A DNA stretch of 64,000 nucleotides from Spirosoma terrae (GTDB taxonomy: Bacteria > Bacteroidota > Bacteroidia > Cytophagales > Spirosomataceae): the NCBI RefSeq assembly GCF_010435915.1, contig NZ_JAAFZH010000020.1, forward strand, positions 62,001 through 126,000. The letters run 5' to 3'. Both the position numbers and the translations under genes were made by a program. A model generated the notes under the pieces. That model was not told where the DNA came from. It made no database searches and worked only from the letters and a program-made list of their open reading frames with translations. Below are positions 27,079 to 35,912 of the stretch, one piece after another (positions within the stretch are counted from its first letter, which is position 1; each line of letters starts with the position of its first letter).

Positions 27079-30000
27079 TTACTCCTTCACAATTTTCCGG
27101 TTAGCCACTCCATTCGCCGTTTGTACCTGAAGCAGATACATTCCTTTGGGCAACTGACTCACATCGAGCGTTAGTGTTTTTTGGCGCGTCTTAACTGACG
27201 GCTCAGCAACAGTAGCCCCATTGGTTGCCTTGAGCGATACCTTATCAACGGCCTCAGACGAAGGCAATTCTACATTTAACACGTTACTGACCGGATTTGG
27301 ATATACTTCCAGCGCATCGGCCCAGGTTGGTTCGTTAGCTGTAACGGCCAGCACCGTAAACGTACGATCGACGGCTGTTGCGGCATAAAACTGTGTGTTT
27401 CCATCCTGATACGCCCGCACCGTAACCGAACCAACTCCGCTAACTTTCAGTACGTTCCCGTTAATAGAGGCCGGACCACTACGTACCAGAAAACTCACTG
27501 ACAGATTAGAGGTAGACGTAGCTTTGAGCGTCAAGTCTCCCTGATTGGTATAGCGATCGGCAATCGCATCGAACGTAATGGTTTGCGCTGTTTTAGTTGG
27601 TAATGCCCGCGTTGCCTGCGTATACCACACCGGCCATTTGGCGTCGGTATAGAGCACGGTTGCCGAACCAGACGGGCTTACTTTATCGGCGGCCAGATTA
27701 ATACTGGCTACGTCTTCCCGACTATTGGTTTCGGTACTAAACACCAGTTTATCGTCTAATCGGGAATAGCTCGGGAAACCCAGCGTATTATTTTCGTAAA
27801 TACTCTCCAGCGAGCCTTTACTCAGGTCGGCGGCCAATACGTAATACGTATCGTCGGTCTCATTCATATAGTCGAACGCGATCACGTCGGGCGAATTTTT
27901 GGAGAAAGAAGGGTTCCCTACGCTCTCGCCGTCTTCCAGATCAGAAAACAGTTTTTCGATCTCTCCTTTTGCAAAATCACCGGCCTTATTATTCCACACG
28001 TTAATAAATCCTACATCCCAGTAATCAATCGACCCACCAGTGGGGCTACTGAGTTCATTGTAAGCGTCATAGACAATATTTTCTCCCGAGAAATCCCACT
28101 CGAAGGAATCAGCATATTGAACGTCCCCCGTTGCTACGCCTTCCGAATAGGTTGGGTTGTAGAGCTTAAATTCGGCCCATTTTTTCTTATCGTAACTATA
28201 CACGTAGATTGACCCATCTTTATCGGCGGTCAGGGCTGCCAGCTTCGTTCCGTCTTTCGAAATCGCTACGTTATCCCAAATGGTTTCGTCTGAAATAATT
28301 GTTTCGTTGGGTGTTCCGGTCAGGTTTACCGCACGGATACGTTTATCCGTCGTTACGTAGTAGGCAAACTTCCCATCGTCGGTAACACTAGGGCGGTGCA
28401 TTAACCCTAACGAACTTTTCAGATCAAACTTGGCAGGCTTAACTGCCAAATTGGTCGAGTACACTTTCGAATCGCCAGCATCGGCCAGTAGCAACAAATC
28501 CTGTCCTGATGCCACGGGCAGATCCGGTTGTTTGCCCGGATCGGGGGCTGTTTGTCCTTCCACAATGCCAACGGCATCGAACGCACTTTTAGCCGCAGCC
28601 ACTTCGGCCCCGGTAGCGCCGTATAAATCGCCTGCCGCTTTAATAACGGCCAGTCGTAAATCCAGAAATTGCGACGTACGGACCAGATAGGTCGTTAACG
28701 CCCGATAATACACGCGCTCGGCTTTATCTTTCCCGATAGATGTAGCGAATTTATAATAAGCAAAGTTGGGAATACCACTGTTGATGTGCACACCACCGTT
28801 GTCTTCCGTCGTTTGTTCATACTGCGCCATTGTGGCCGGCTGATAGCCATTCGGATCTTTGGCTTTACCCCCCTGATTCGGATTTGATAAATCCCGGAGA
28901 GCGCCGGAAGGTAATACGTTCGGTGTAGCAATATCTTCCCCAAGCTTCCAGTCGTCACGGTCGATCATGGCGCCAAATACATCGGCCATCGATTCATTGA
29001 TAGCGCCGGACTGGCTCTTATACTGCAGGTTAGCGGTATTCTGAATCACGCCGTGCGTCATCTCGTGCCCCGCTACGTCGAGCCCACCAGCCAGTGGCTT
29101 TAACAATTTACCATTACCATAGGCCATGATTTTACCATTCCAATAGGCATTATCGAGTCCTTTCCCATCGTCGTCCGTTACGTTGACGAGCGAAATCATT
29201 GTTCCCCCACTCCCATTCAGCGCATTCCGATTGAACGTAGTACGGTAGTACTCATAAGCGACACCCGCGTTATAATGAGCCGATACGGCCGTGGGAGTCC
29301 AGTCGGAATTGTTCCCCGACGTAATCTGATAGACCTTCTGATTATCGCCAAAGGTATTTTTGGCGTCTACTGTCCATAAAGCGCCCACCGGATCATTGGG
29401 TATTTTAGACGTAGCAGCTTTATACATCGGACGCGACGCATCGATCATGTAATATGCATTGGCATCCTGATACGTCTGGAACGTACGCGTGACGCCATTC
29501 AGGTCTTTGGCCGACGCTCTCGTAGGGCCAACGAACGTACAGGTATTATCGTATTTATCCAGAATCTCACCGGTTTGCGCGTCAATTACGTACTCCCAGC
29601 GCTCCAGAATATTCGGGCGGACGGTAAGCTGATACGCCAGCTTTGCTACGTCGTTAGCCACAAAAACGCACAAATCACCTTCTGTTGGCTTCATATTCAG
29701 AATATTATCACCAAACGTCCGAACGACGGATGTCTTCCGCACGTCTTTCAGGGCGCGCGCCGATACGTCGGCAAGGGCCAGTTTCGGCTTTGTGGACAGA
29801 TCGGCAGGCACGGGCTGATAGCGACCATTTAGCAACGATACGTCGCCATCGGTAAGGTGAGCAACCAGCTCTGCACCAAGAACCGGAATACCATCATGCG
29901 TTTGGCTCAATCGAACGTGTATTTGCCCTAAATCGTCCGTTTCGGTTTTAGCAACCCGAAAATTTGCCTGAGGATTATCAAGTTTTAGTAATCCTTTTAC

Positions 30001-30369
30001 CTGACCGATAAACTGAAAAGCTACAGACGTAGCGGCTGTGGCCGACAATCTGGCTCCGCTCTTTTTAGCCCTACTTGCCTTCGCTGACTCTGACAGTTTC
30101 TGCTCAATATATACGGGCAAACCCGTTGAGGAATCACGAACGACCCGCAAACGCATCGGCTGTATGCTTAACCGGGTTCGGTTTGAAGACGCCAGTAATT
30201 GCGCTCCCGATTGACTTTTAGGCGCCGGAATGACCACCGCATTCAGCTTCTGGGCTATTCCCGACTTTGCCGGTGTGGTTTTATGTTTCCGGCCGAATCC
30301 ATCGTCCGCTTGCTGGGCCAGAACGCCCGTAGTAGTCAGCAATGTCAGCGCCAGTACAGGTAATTTCAT
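27079..30369 (-). CDS. Secreted M4 (thermolysin-type) metalloprotease with T9SS sorting domain
   Basis: I chose ATG 30369 because a clear signal peptide (MKLPVLALTL to VLAQQ) begins there; the longer frame to 30420 adds a non-signal leader. The protein has 1096 residues. An FTP/PepSY-type propeptide covers about 60-275. The catalytic domain has zinc ligands HEMTH (435-439) and E459 in GAINESMAD, and a later GGVHINSGIPN histidine. Then comes a beta-propeller-like region with WD/PD40-type repeats (about 630-900), an Ig-like segment, and a C-terminal YPNPVSN type A sorting domain ending KIVKE. It should cross the outer membrane by the type IX system and degrade extracellular protein. M4 enzymes seldom carry a propeller. 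A small secreted protein is encoded immediately upstream. Confidence 0.95.
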   Translation of the reverse strand: MKLPVLALTLLTTTGVLAQQADDGFGRKHKTTPAKSGIAQKLNAVVIPAPKSQSGAQLLASSNRTRLSIQPMRLRVVRDSSTGLPVYIEQKLSESAKASRAKKSGARLSATAATSVAFQFIGQVKGLLKLDNPQANFRVAKTETDDLGQIHVRLSQTHDGIPVLGAELVAHLTDGDVSLLNGRYQPVPADLSTKPKLALADVSARALKDVRKTSVVRTFGDNILNMKPTEGDLCVFVANDVAKLAYQLTVRPNILERWEYVIDAQTGEILDKYDNTCTFVGPTRASAKDLNGVTRTFQTYQDANAYYMIDASRPMYKAATSKIPNDPVGALWTVDAKNTFGDNQKVYQITSGNNSDWTPTAVSAHYNAGVAYEYYRTTFNRNALNGSGGTMISLVNVTDDDGKGLDNAYWNGKIMAYGNGKLLKPLAGGLDVAGHEMTHGVIQNTANLQYKSQSGAINESMADVFGAMIDRDDWKLGEDIATPNVLPSGALRDLSNPNQGGKAKDPNGYQPATMAQYEQTTEDNGGVHINSGIPNFAYYKFATSIGKDKAERVYYRALTTYLVRTSQFLDLRLAVIKAAGDLYGATGAEVAAAKSAFDAVGIVEGQTAPDPGKQPDLPVASGQDLLLLADAGDSKVYSTNLAVKPAKFDLKSSLGLMHRPSVTDDGKFAYYVTTDKRIRAVNLTGTPNETIISDETIWDNVAISKDGTKLAALTADKDGSIYVYSYDKKKWAEFKLYNPTYSEGVATGDVQYADSFEWDFSGENIVYDAYNELSSPTGGSIDYWDVGFINVWNNKAGDFAKGEIEKLFSDLEDGESVGNPSFSKNSPDVIAFDYMNETDDTYYVLAADLSKGSLESIYENNTLGFPSYSRLDDKLVFSTETNSREDVASINLAADKVSPSGSATVLYTDAKWPVWYTQATRALPTKTAQTITFDAIADRYTNQGDLTLKATSTSNLSVSFLVRSGPASINGNVLKVSGVGSVTVRAYQDGNTQFYAATAVDRTFTVLAVTANEPTWADALEVYPNPVSNVLNVELPSSEAVDKVSLKATNGATVAEPSVKTRQKTLTLDVSQLPKGMYLLQVQTANGVANRKIVKE

Positions 30370-30416
30370 AGATATGCGTGATTTGTTGTTATACAGTCGG
30401 ATGGGTAAAAAACCCA

Positions 30417-30914
30417 TCATTTCAATCGCAAGGATGCGGGAATCATACTCATAAATGAATCATAAAAGCGGGGGTAATTAGCGGGCACCGTTTTGTCGGG
30501 ATCGCCCCAGGCCACCCGATACGCCTGGCCTCCTTTCCGCCACTGAACCAGCTTATACATATTCCCCGGCTTATCGAACTTGGTCGTTTTTATTTTACAG
30601 CTTCCTTCAACTACGTCGAAAATACGTTTCGTGTTGGCAGCCGTTTGTTTAGCCAGAAACGAAAACGTGTTGTCGCGGCTTCGTTTCCCAAAAAGCTGCC
30701 CATCGTCCAGTAAATAATAGTAGGTAGTAAAGCCGGTAACCCCGCCCCCACTCGCCACTGTCAGCACACGTCCTTTATACGTAGCGGGCGTAACACCCTG
30801 CGCCGTTTTTTCTATGGCAACGGGCGCTTTTTCGTCAGCTGCTTTAATGGATTGTGCCGAAGCCGTTGATAGACGTAGTGAAAACAGAAGTACGGTCAGT
30901 ATAAATCGTTGCAT
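30417..30914 (-). CDS. Small secreted protein of unknown function upstream of the M4 protease
   Basis: From ATG 30914 the protein has 165 residues with a signal peptide (MQRFILTVLLFSLR to ASAQ). The ATG at 30971 would add a non-signal leader. The mature part is basic, with GGGVTGFTTYYYLLDDG, then VVEGSCKIKTTKFDKPG, and ends in ASLRLK. There is one cysteine. I recognise no family. It lies 47 bases upstream of the M4 protease on the same strand, so it may be an inhibitor, chaperone or accessory of that enzyme; nothing in the sequence proves this. Confidence 0.75.
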   Translation of the reverse strand: MQRFILTVLLFSLRLSTASAQSIKAADEKAPVAIEKTAQGVTPATYKGRVLTVASGGGVTGFTTYYYLLDDGQLFGKRSRDNTFSFLAKQTAANTKRIFDVVEGSCKIKTTKFDKPGNMYKLVQWRKGGQAYRVAWGDPDKTVPANYPRFYDSFMSMIPASLRLK

Positions 30915-31090
30915 GTAGCAATATTCGTATTGGGTTAAACAAAAGTATATGGATCCATTTGCCTCATCCATACTCGATTTGTATGATTTGAGGGAGACAC
31001 AGCGTGAGTCGTCATATAATCACCACCAATCGTTGGCAAGCAGATTGGCAACTACAGCATTCTCAGACGAAAACTCGTAGCGAAAGTATC

Positions 31091-31597
31091 TTATGGAAGG
31101 GTTGGCTGACCGTAAGTTTTTTCTGAAAGGTCAACCGATTTACGGAATGGTCCGCGATGGATACGGACTTTTAGCAGATTATCAAAGTCGCCCGACTCAA
31201 TTTTAGCCATTGTTGGACGAGCGCCCAGGCCACGCGCAATTTCCAGAATCGTATTGCTATGTCCGGCTACGACCACCGTTTTATTTCGGATTTTCTTTAC
31301 CCGATCCACAATGGCCTCCATCGGTTTGGCCGGATAGTCGGTAATAGACAAACCGATACGTTTAGCCAGCGGCTCTATGGTTTGATGGGTACGCCGATAC
31401 GGCGTTGAAAAGATAGAATCAATGCCACGAGTAGCCAACGTATCGGCTAAAGCGGCCGCCCTGGCAAAACCGGCAGGACTCAGGTTTGTGGTATCGCTTT
31501 CGTTCACTTTTTCGCCATGACGAACAATATAGACCGTCGTAGTTGAGCAGCTTGAGAGCAGTACCAGAAACGAAATGGAGATAAGAAAAGAGCGCAT
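31091..31597 (-). CDS. Histidine phosphatase family lipoprotein
   Basis: From ATG 31597 the 168-residue protein has a lipoprotein signal (LVLLSSC). It continues with the phosphoglycerate-mutase-like RHGE motif in VYIVRHGEKV, where the first catalytic His and Arg sit. The second Arg is in STPYRRTHQT, and the second catalytic His is in VVVAGHSNTI. All core residues are present. It probably dephosphorylates a small molecule in the periplasm or at the outer membrane. The preceding ATG at 31630 gives only a poor leader. Confidence 0.92.
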   Translation of the reverse strand: MRSFLISISFLVLLSSCSTTTVYIVRHGEKVNESDTTNLSPAGFARAAALADTLATRGIDSIFSTPYRRTHQTIEPLAKRIGLSITDYPAKPMEAIVDRVKKIRNKTVVVAGHSNTILEIARGLGARPTMAKIESGDFDNLLKVRIHRGPFRKSVDLSEKTYGQPTLP

Positions 31598-31682
31598 CTG
31601 AATAGAAAGTTGACAGGCACAATGATACAAAACCCAGCACTACATTCAGACAGACGTCATAAAGTTTTGATTAACAGCAACG

Positions 31683-31706
31683 AGTAGGCTCAACCTTGAG
31701 CCTACT
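31683..31706. terminator. Hairpin after the repeat-rich surface protein gene
   Basis: Arms 31683-31693 and 31696-31706 are exact 11-base reverse complements with a two-base centre. It lies 33 bases beyond the stop of the minus-strand gene at 31739. There is A4 on one side only and no strong U-tract for that gene. Confidence 0.5.
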
Positions 31707-31738
31707 AAAAGAGACAACACCCTAATGATTCTGATGGA

Positions 31739-32836
31739 TCAGAACTGAAGACCGACGTTGAGGCCGGGCCACATTCGCACGCGCGTATCGTTTCGGGTCA
31801 GCTGATCATAGACCGACCAGCTAACCCACTTAGTACCAATACCTTCGGCCACCTCCAATTGCGACACCTGTACATTGAACGTTGGCGTTACGGTAAAAGC
31901 GAGTCGGTTATGAATCGGGAAGATAAAGCTAACCCTGACCTGATTCAACATATTTAGTTGATCCCAGTCCGTATGCTCTTCGTGGATATGGTACGATACG
32001 ACTTCGATACTCAACTGATTACGTTTGCCTAACAACCGATTTGTTCCGATCCCATAGCCAAAACCCCATCGGGTTTTGTTGTCGGTGGGCAACGTTGCGC
32101 CTACCGTGAAGATATTATAGAACTGACGATTGCCACCCATCTTGAACGCTACGTTAGCATGGAGTGCATCGCTGGCCCATACCTCAAACCGACGATATCC
32201 GTTGGGTGAAATACTGATCAGGCCAATCTGTGGGCCATCGATCTCCTTGGCAATATTGATCAGGCCAATCTGTGCTCCTTTCGCCCGGCCAGCAATATTA
32301 ACGATACCCGCAATCTGAGGTCCCGTTACCGACTGAGCTAAATTGGCAATACCAGCCACCTGAATACCATTGACCGCCCGACCAGCCAGATTGGCAATTC
32401 CGGCAAACTGCGCACCTTTAACGTCACCACCCACTACGTTGGCAATTCCGCTAAACTGTGACCCATGAACACCCCCACCTACTACGTTAGCAATTCCGGC
32501 AAATTGCGCACCATCCAATTCGTTGCCAACACTGTTGACAATACCGGCAAACTGAACGCCGTTCACGTAATCCTTTTCCAGGTTAAACAAACCGCTTAGT
32601 TCAACCCCATCCAGTGCTGCTGCATAGCTACCCAGTACGTTCAACGACAATTGATTACTGACCTTCATGCCTTCATGCCCGTTTGTACTTAACGGATAAA
32701 TAAACCCGATCTGGGCCGCACGCTTCGGGTATGGACGCTGGCTTTCCGATTGTTTTTCTACTTGACTAGTATCCTGGGCATAAAGCTGACCAGCCATAAG
32801 AAGACAGGCTGCCATATGGAGTATTGGGTTTTTCAT
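31739..32836 (-). CDS. LA_2272-like surface repeat protein
   Basis: The 365-residue protein has a signal peptide (to GQLYAQD). Residues 77-208 hold nine tandem units of the form G-x-Q-F-A-G-I-x-N-V-V-G-G-x-V. The period is 16 residues for the first units and shrinks to 15, then 14, in the last ones. After that, about 155 residues with alternating hydrophobic strands resemble an outer-membrane beta-barrel (SIEVVSYHIH, RLAFTVTPTFNVQV). Proteins with this repeat are annotated as the LA_2272 family of surface repeat proteins. The repeats may form a solenoid or passenger domain. The function is unknown. Confidence 0.8.
   Translation of the reverse strand: MKNPILHMAACLLMAGQLYAQDTSQVEKQSESQRPYPKRAAQIGFIYPLSTNGHEGMKVSNQLSLNVLGSYAAALDGVELSGLFNLEKDYVNGVQFAGIVNSVGNELDGAQFAGIANVVGGGVHGSQFSGIANVVGGDVKGAQFAGIANLAGRAVNGIQVAGIANLAQSVTGPQIAGIVNIAGRAKGAQIGLINIAKEIDGPQIGLISISPNGYRRFEVWASDALHANVAFKMGGNRQFYNIFTVGATLPTDNKTRWGFGYGIGTNRLLGKRNQLSIEVVSYHIHEEHTDWDQLNMLNQVRVSFIFPIHNRLAFTVTPTFNVQVSQLEVAEGIGTKWVSWSVYDQLTRNDTRVRMWPGLNVGLQF
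32213..32608 (-). repeat. Nine in-frame repeats of 16 to 14 codons
   Basis: In the encoded protein the leading Gly of each unit falls at residues 77, 93, 109, 125, 141, 157, 172, 187 and 201. The third to fifth units are closest to each other at both DNA and protein level, which suggests recent expansion in the middle. Confidence 0.85.
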
Positions 32837-32961
32837 AGCTTGTATTACGATTATACAGTACAGAAGTTGATCGACTTCCTACCCATGACCACCATACAGC
32901 GTAATCCCCCTACGTCAGCTTATAAAAAGTTCGCCTTGTGAACCATACCGCCATAAACGAC

Positions 32962-33000
32962 GAAGTGCAAACAGAGGTGTTGTTCCTCTATTTGCACTTC
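32962..33000 (-). terminator. Terminator-like hairpin after the small DUF1080 gene
   Basis: Arms 32962-32977 and 32985-33000 pair at 15 of 16 positions with a seven-base loop, 43 bases beyond the stop of the minus-strand gene. The U-tract after it is weak. Confidence 0.6.
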
Positions 33001-33042
33001 TCGCAAGCTAATCAGCTTTATACGTAACGTAGCGCCAGCGAC

Positions 33043-33852
33043 TTACAATTCGCGGATCCAGATATTACGGAAACCAACCGGATTGCCGTGATCCTGCAGC
33101 AAAATAGGACCAGCACCATGTGGCTGTACTTTCGGATAACCAATGTATTCGGTTGTTCCGCGAATGGCCGCATGGTTCTGCACCAGAATACCGTTTAGCA
33201 ACACCGTAACGTAACCATAGTCGACCATCAGACCTGCTTTGTTGAAACGTGGTGCCTGATAAATAATATCGTAGCTTTGCCACTCACCGGGTTTACGGCT
33301 AGGATTCGCCAACGGAATCGTTTGCTTGTAAATCGAACCAACCATTCCATTTACGTACGTAGGGTTCTCATAATTGTCGAGAACCTGCAATTCGTAACGG
33401 CCCTGCAGGAAGATCCCACTGTTACCACGACCCTGGCTGTTTCCTTCTACTTTTTCGGGCGTTTTGAATTCAATGTGAAGCTGAAAATCATTGAATTCTT
33501 TTTTCGAACGGGCCGAAAACCCTTTCGTCGAATACATCACCCCATCTTTAACTGGCCATTTCAGCGGGCCTTCGTTGGTTTTCTCCCAGCTTTCTGGTGA
33601 ATACCCTTTGATGGCCACCCATTCATCGGTGTTTTTACCGTCGAACAGAACGACAGCATCAGACGGAGGAGTAGTACCGCTTGTATTCGCCGAATTAGTG
33701 CCGGGGGTTACGACAGGAGGAACAGGTTCCCAGATTTCTGTCGATTCGGGTGTTTTTTTAGGGGCCTGCTGGTTTTGAGCCGTGGCCGAATAGGTAAGGG
33801 CTAAGCCAACGATACCAACGCAGAACGCGAGCGATAACGGAGCATTTTTCAT
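33043..33852 (-). CDS. DUF1080 (3-keto-disaccharide hydrolase family) secreted protein
   Basis: I chose ATG 33852 because a signal peptide (MKNAPLSLAFCVGIVGLALT to SATAQ) starts there, and a -7 box lies 42 bases upstream. The mature protein has a Pro/Thr-rich linker and then one DUF1080 domain: VVLFDGKNTDEWV, FKTPEKVEGNSQGRGNSGIF, QGRYELQVLDNYENP, and VQPHGAGPILLQDHGNPVGF near the end. This jelly-roll family includes hydrolases of 3-keto-glycosides. The gene is divergent from a larger DUF1080 protein, and the two probably serve the same substrate. Confidence 0.92.
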   Translation of the reverse strand: MKNAPLSLAFCVGIVGLALTYSATAQNQQAPKKTPESTEIWEPVPPVVTPGTNSANTSGTTPPSDAVVLFDGKNTDEWVAIKGYSPESWEKTNEGPLKWPVKDGVMYSTKGFSARSKKEFNDFQLHIEFKTPEKVEGNSQGRGNSGIFLQGRYELQVLDNYENPTYVNGMVGSIYKQTIPLANPSRKPGEWQSYDIIYQAPRFNKAGLMVDYGYVTVLLNGILVQNHAAIRGTTEYIGYPKVQPHGAGPILLQDHGNPVGFRNIWIREL

Positions 33853-33893
33853 GGGGATGTAAAACAGGTTAATGAATTCGCAAGTAAAACGCC

Positions 33894-33901
33894 CAAAGAT
33901 A
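33894..33901 (-). promoter_or_regulatory. -7 box of the small DUF1080 gene
   Basis: On the minus strand this reads TATCTTTG, an exact match to the Bacteroidetes consensus TAnnTTTG, 42 bases before the ATG at 33852. No clear -33 TTG is seen at the usual distance. Confidence 0.45.
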
Positions 33902-33971
33902 GGGTAAATGCAGATTACATCCGTTTGTGGGGAAAAAATGGTAAATTTCGAGCCAAAATTTCCAACTCTAC

Positions 33972-35873
33972 ATGTCAAAACCATTTACTACAGCTCGCTT
34001 CTGCTGGCTGTTGGGTATCGGCTGGATGGTCGGCGCGGGATTTGCTATGGCGCAGCCTACGCCCACTCCCGGCACTCCCATTCTTCTTAACGACCTAAGT
34101 GCGTTCAAGCCTGCCACTCAGAACTGGCAAATTGTCGGTAACGTCCGGGCCGACCTTAGCAAACCGAATGTGATCAGTACCGAAAAAGGGACCGGCATCC
34201 TGGCTAATGTTCCACTGGCCAAAGCCCCTGAAGACCCCAAGAATCCAACCAAGTACAACTTATTTACCACCACAGAACATGGCGACATCGATCTGGAACT
34301 AGACTACATGATCGTTCCTAAATCGAACTCGGGCATTTATTTGCAGGGGCGCTATGAAATTCAGTTGTTCGATAGCTGGGACAACACTGGCTGGGATGTT
34401 CGTAGTCCACGCACTGTCGATAACGGCTCGATTTATGAACGCTGGGACCCCAAACGCCCCGAAGGCCAGAACGGTTACGACGGTCATCCGGCCCGCCAGA
34501 ATGCCAGCCGTGCGCCTGGTTTATGGCAACATCTGAAAATTGCCTTCCAGGCGCCCCGCTTTAATGCCAATGGTCAGAAAACAGCCAATGCCCGCATGCT
34601 ACGTGTCGAGCTGAACGGTGTTCTCATTCACGATGATGTTGAGCTTTCCGGCCCAACCCGTGGCGCTGCTTTTGACGATGAAAAGCCTTTGGGTGCACTT
34701 ATGCTTCAGGGCGATCATGGCGCGGTAGCGTTCCGTAACATCCGATACACCTCCTACGATAAAGCGCGGCCTGAGCTGGCAAACCTAACGTATTCGGTTT
34801 ATAAAGGTAAATTCACCAAAGATTCTCAATACGACAAAACAGCTCCCGAATCTCAGGGGCCAACAACTATTCTTTCGTCGTCGATCAGCCGGATTCCGAA
34901 CGATTTTCTCATTCGCTATACTGGAACGATCCGGGTGCAGGAGCCGGGTGAGTATAGCTTCAATCTGAGTGTTCCGGGTGGCGAAGGTATGCTCAAAATC
35001 AATAACCAATCGGTGGTAGCGCCAGGAAGCCAGGCCAACAGAGGCAAGGTTACGTTACCCAAAGGCGACCTTCCTCTAGAATTGCTGTATTATAAAACAG
35101 CCGGTTGGTTTCAGCCCGCGCTTGGCCTCTCAGTGGCGGGTCCTGGTATCCGCGAATTCCTGATTAGCGACCCAATCGGTACCAATCAGGATGACGTTGA
35201 CCCAATTCTGATTGATGCCTCTACAAACACACTGCTACGTAGCTTTATGGATATGCCCGGCGACCGGAATACGCAGGGCAAACGGGTTCGCGTGACCCAT
35301 GCCATTTCGGTAGGTAGCCCTGCTCAGGTTCATTATACGTATGACCTGGATAAAGGTGCCATGATACAGGTTTGGCGGGGCTTATTCCTGGATGCAACGC
35401 CCATGTGGCACGATCGGGGCGACGGTTCTTCCCGCCCAATGGGTATGGTTCAACGGCTGGGCACACCCGTCTTATTCCTGGCTACACTCGCATCACCACA
35501 AACCAACTGGCCAACCGATACGACCAATTCTTCCTATCGCCCAAAAGGCTACGTACTGGATGGCAATGATCTTCCTACGTTCCGCTATCAGAGCTACGGT
35601 AGTATGGTCGATGATAAAATCCGGGTTCTGGAATCGGGTCAGGGCGTTCGGCGCGAGCTAACTGTTGCTACGCCAGCCTCTAACTTATACGCCCGTTTAG
35701 CCAGTGGCAGTGTGATTAGTCCGCTCGAAAATGGCATGTATCTTATTGATGGCCAAGCCTATCTACGTATCGACGACACAGCCGGTGCTAAGCCAATTGT
35801 GCGGGAATCGAATGGCCAGAAAGAACTTCTTGTACCTGTAAAGGGAAAACTAACGTATTCGATCTTGTTTTAA
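33972..35873 (+). CDS. Large secreted DUF1080 protein with PA14-like domain
   Basis: The 633-residue protein has a signal peptide (to GFAMAQ). Residues about 30-260 form a DUF1080 domain: IVPKSNSGIYLQGRYEIQLF, PGLWQHLKIAFQAPRF, and LMLQGDHGAVAFRNIRY. A PA14-like beta domain follows (about 265-400: FLIRYTGTIRVQEPGEYSFN, GEGMLKINNQ), which in other proteins binds carbohydrate. The last 230 residues look like a second beta-rich region and are not recognised. It is followed 39 bases later by the cytochrome-tailed propeller protein, so the two probably form an operon for glycoside breakdown in the periplasm. Confidence 0.88.
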   Translation: MSKPFTTARFCWLLGIGWMVGAGFAMAQPTPTPGTPILLNDLSAFKPATQNWQIVGNVRADLSKPNVISTEKGTGILANVPLAKAPEDPKNPTKYNLFTTTEHGDIDLELDYMIVPKSNSGIYLQGRYEIQLFDSWDNTGWDVRSPRTVDNGSIYERWDPKRPEGQNGYDGHPARQNASRAPGLWQHLKIAFQAPRFNANGQKTANARMLRVELNGVLIHDDVELSGPTRGAAFDDEKPLGALMLQGDHGAVAFRNIRYTSYDKARPELANLTYSVYKGKFTKDSQYDKTAPESQGPTTILSSSISRIPNDFLIRYTGTIRVQEPGEYSFNLSVPGGEGMLKINNQSVVAPGSQANRGKVTLPKGDLPLELLYYKTAGWFQPALGLSVAGPGIREFLISDPIGTNQDDVDPILIDASTNTLLRSFMDMPGDRNTQGKRVRVTHAISVGSPAQVHYTYDLDKGAMIQVWRGLFLDATPMWHDRGDGSSRPMGMVQRLGTPVLFLATLASPQTNWPTDTTNSSYRPKGYVLDGNDLPTFRYQSYGSMVDDKIRVLESGQGVRRELTVATPASNLYARLASGSVISPLENGMYLIDGQAYLRIDDTAGAKPIVRESNGQKELLVPVKGKLTYSILF

Positions 35874-35912
35874 CCGATTTCGGTGGTTTGCTCTGAGCTA
35901 CTACCTATCCTT

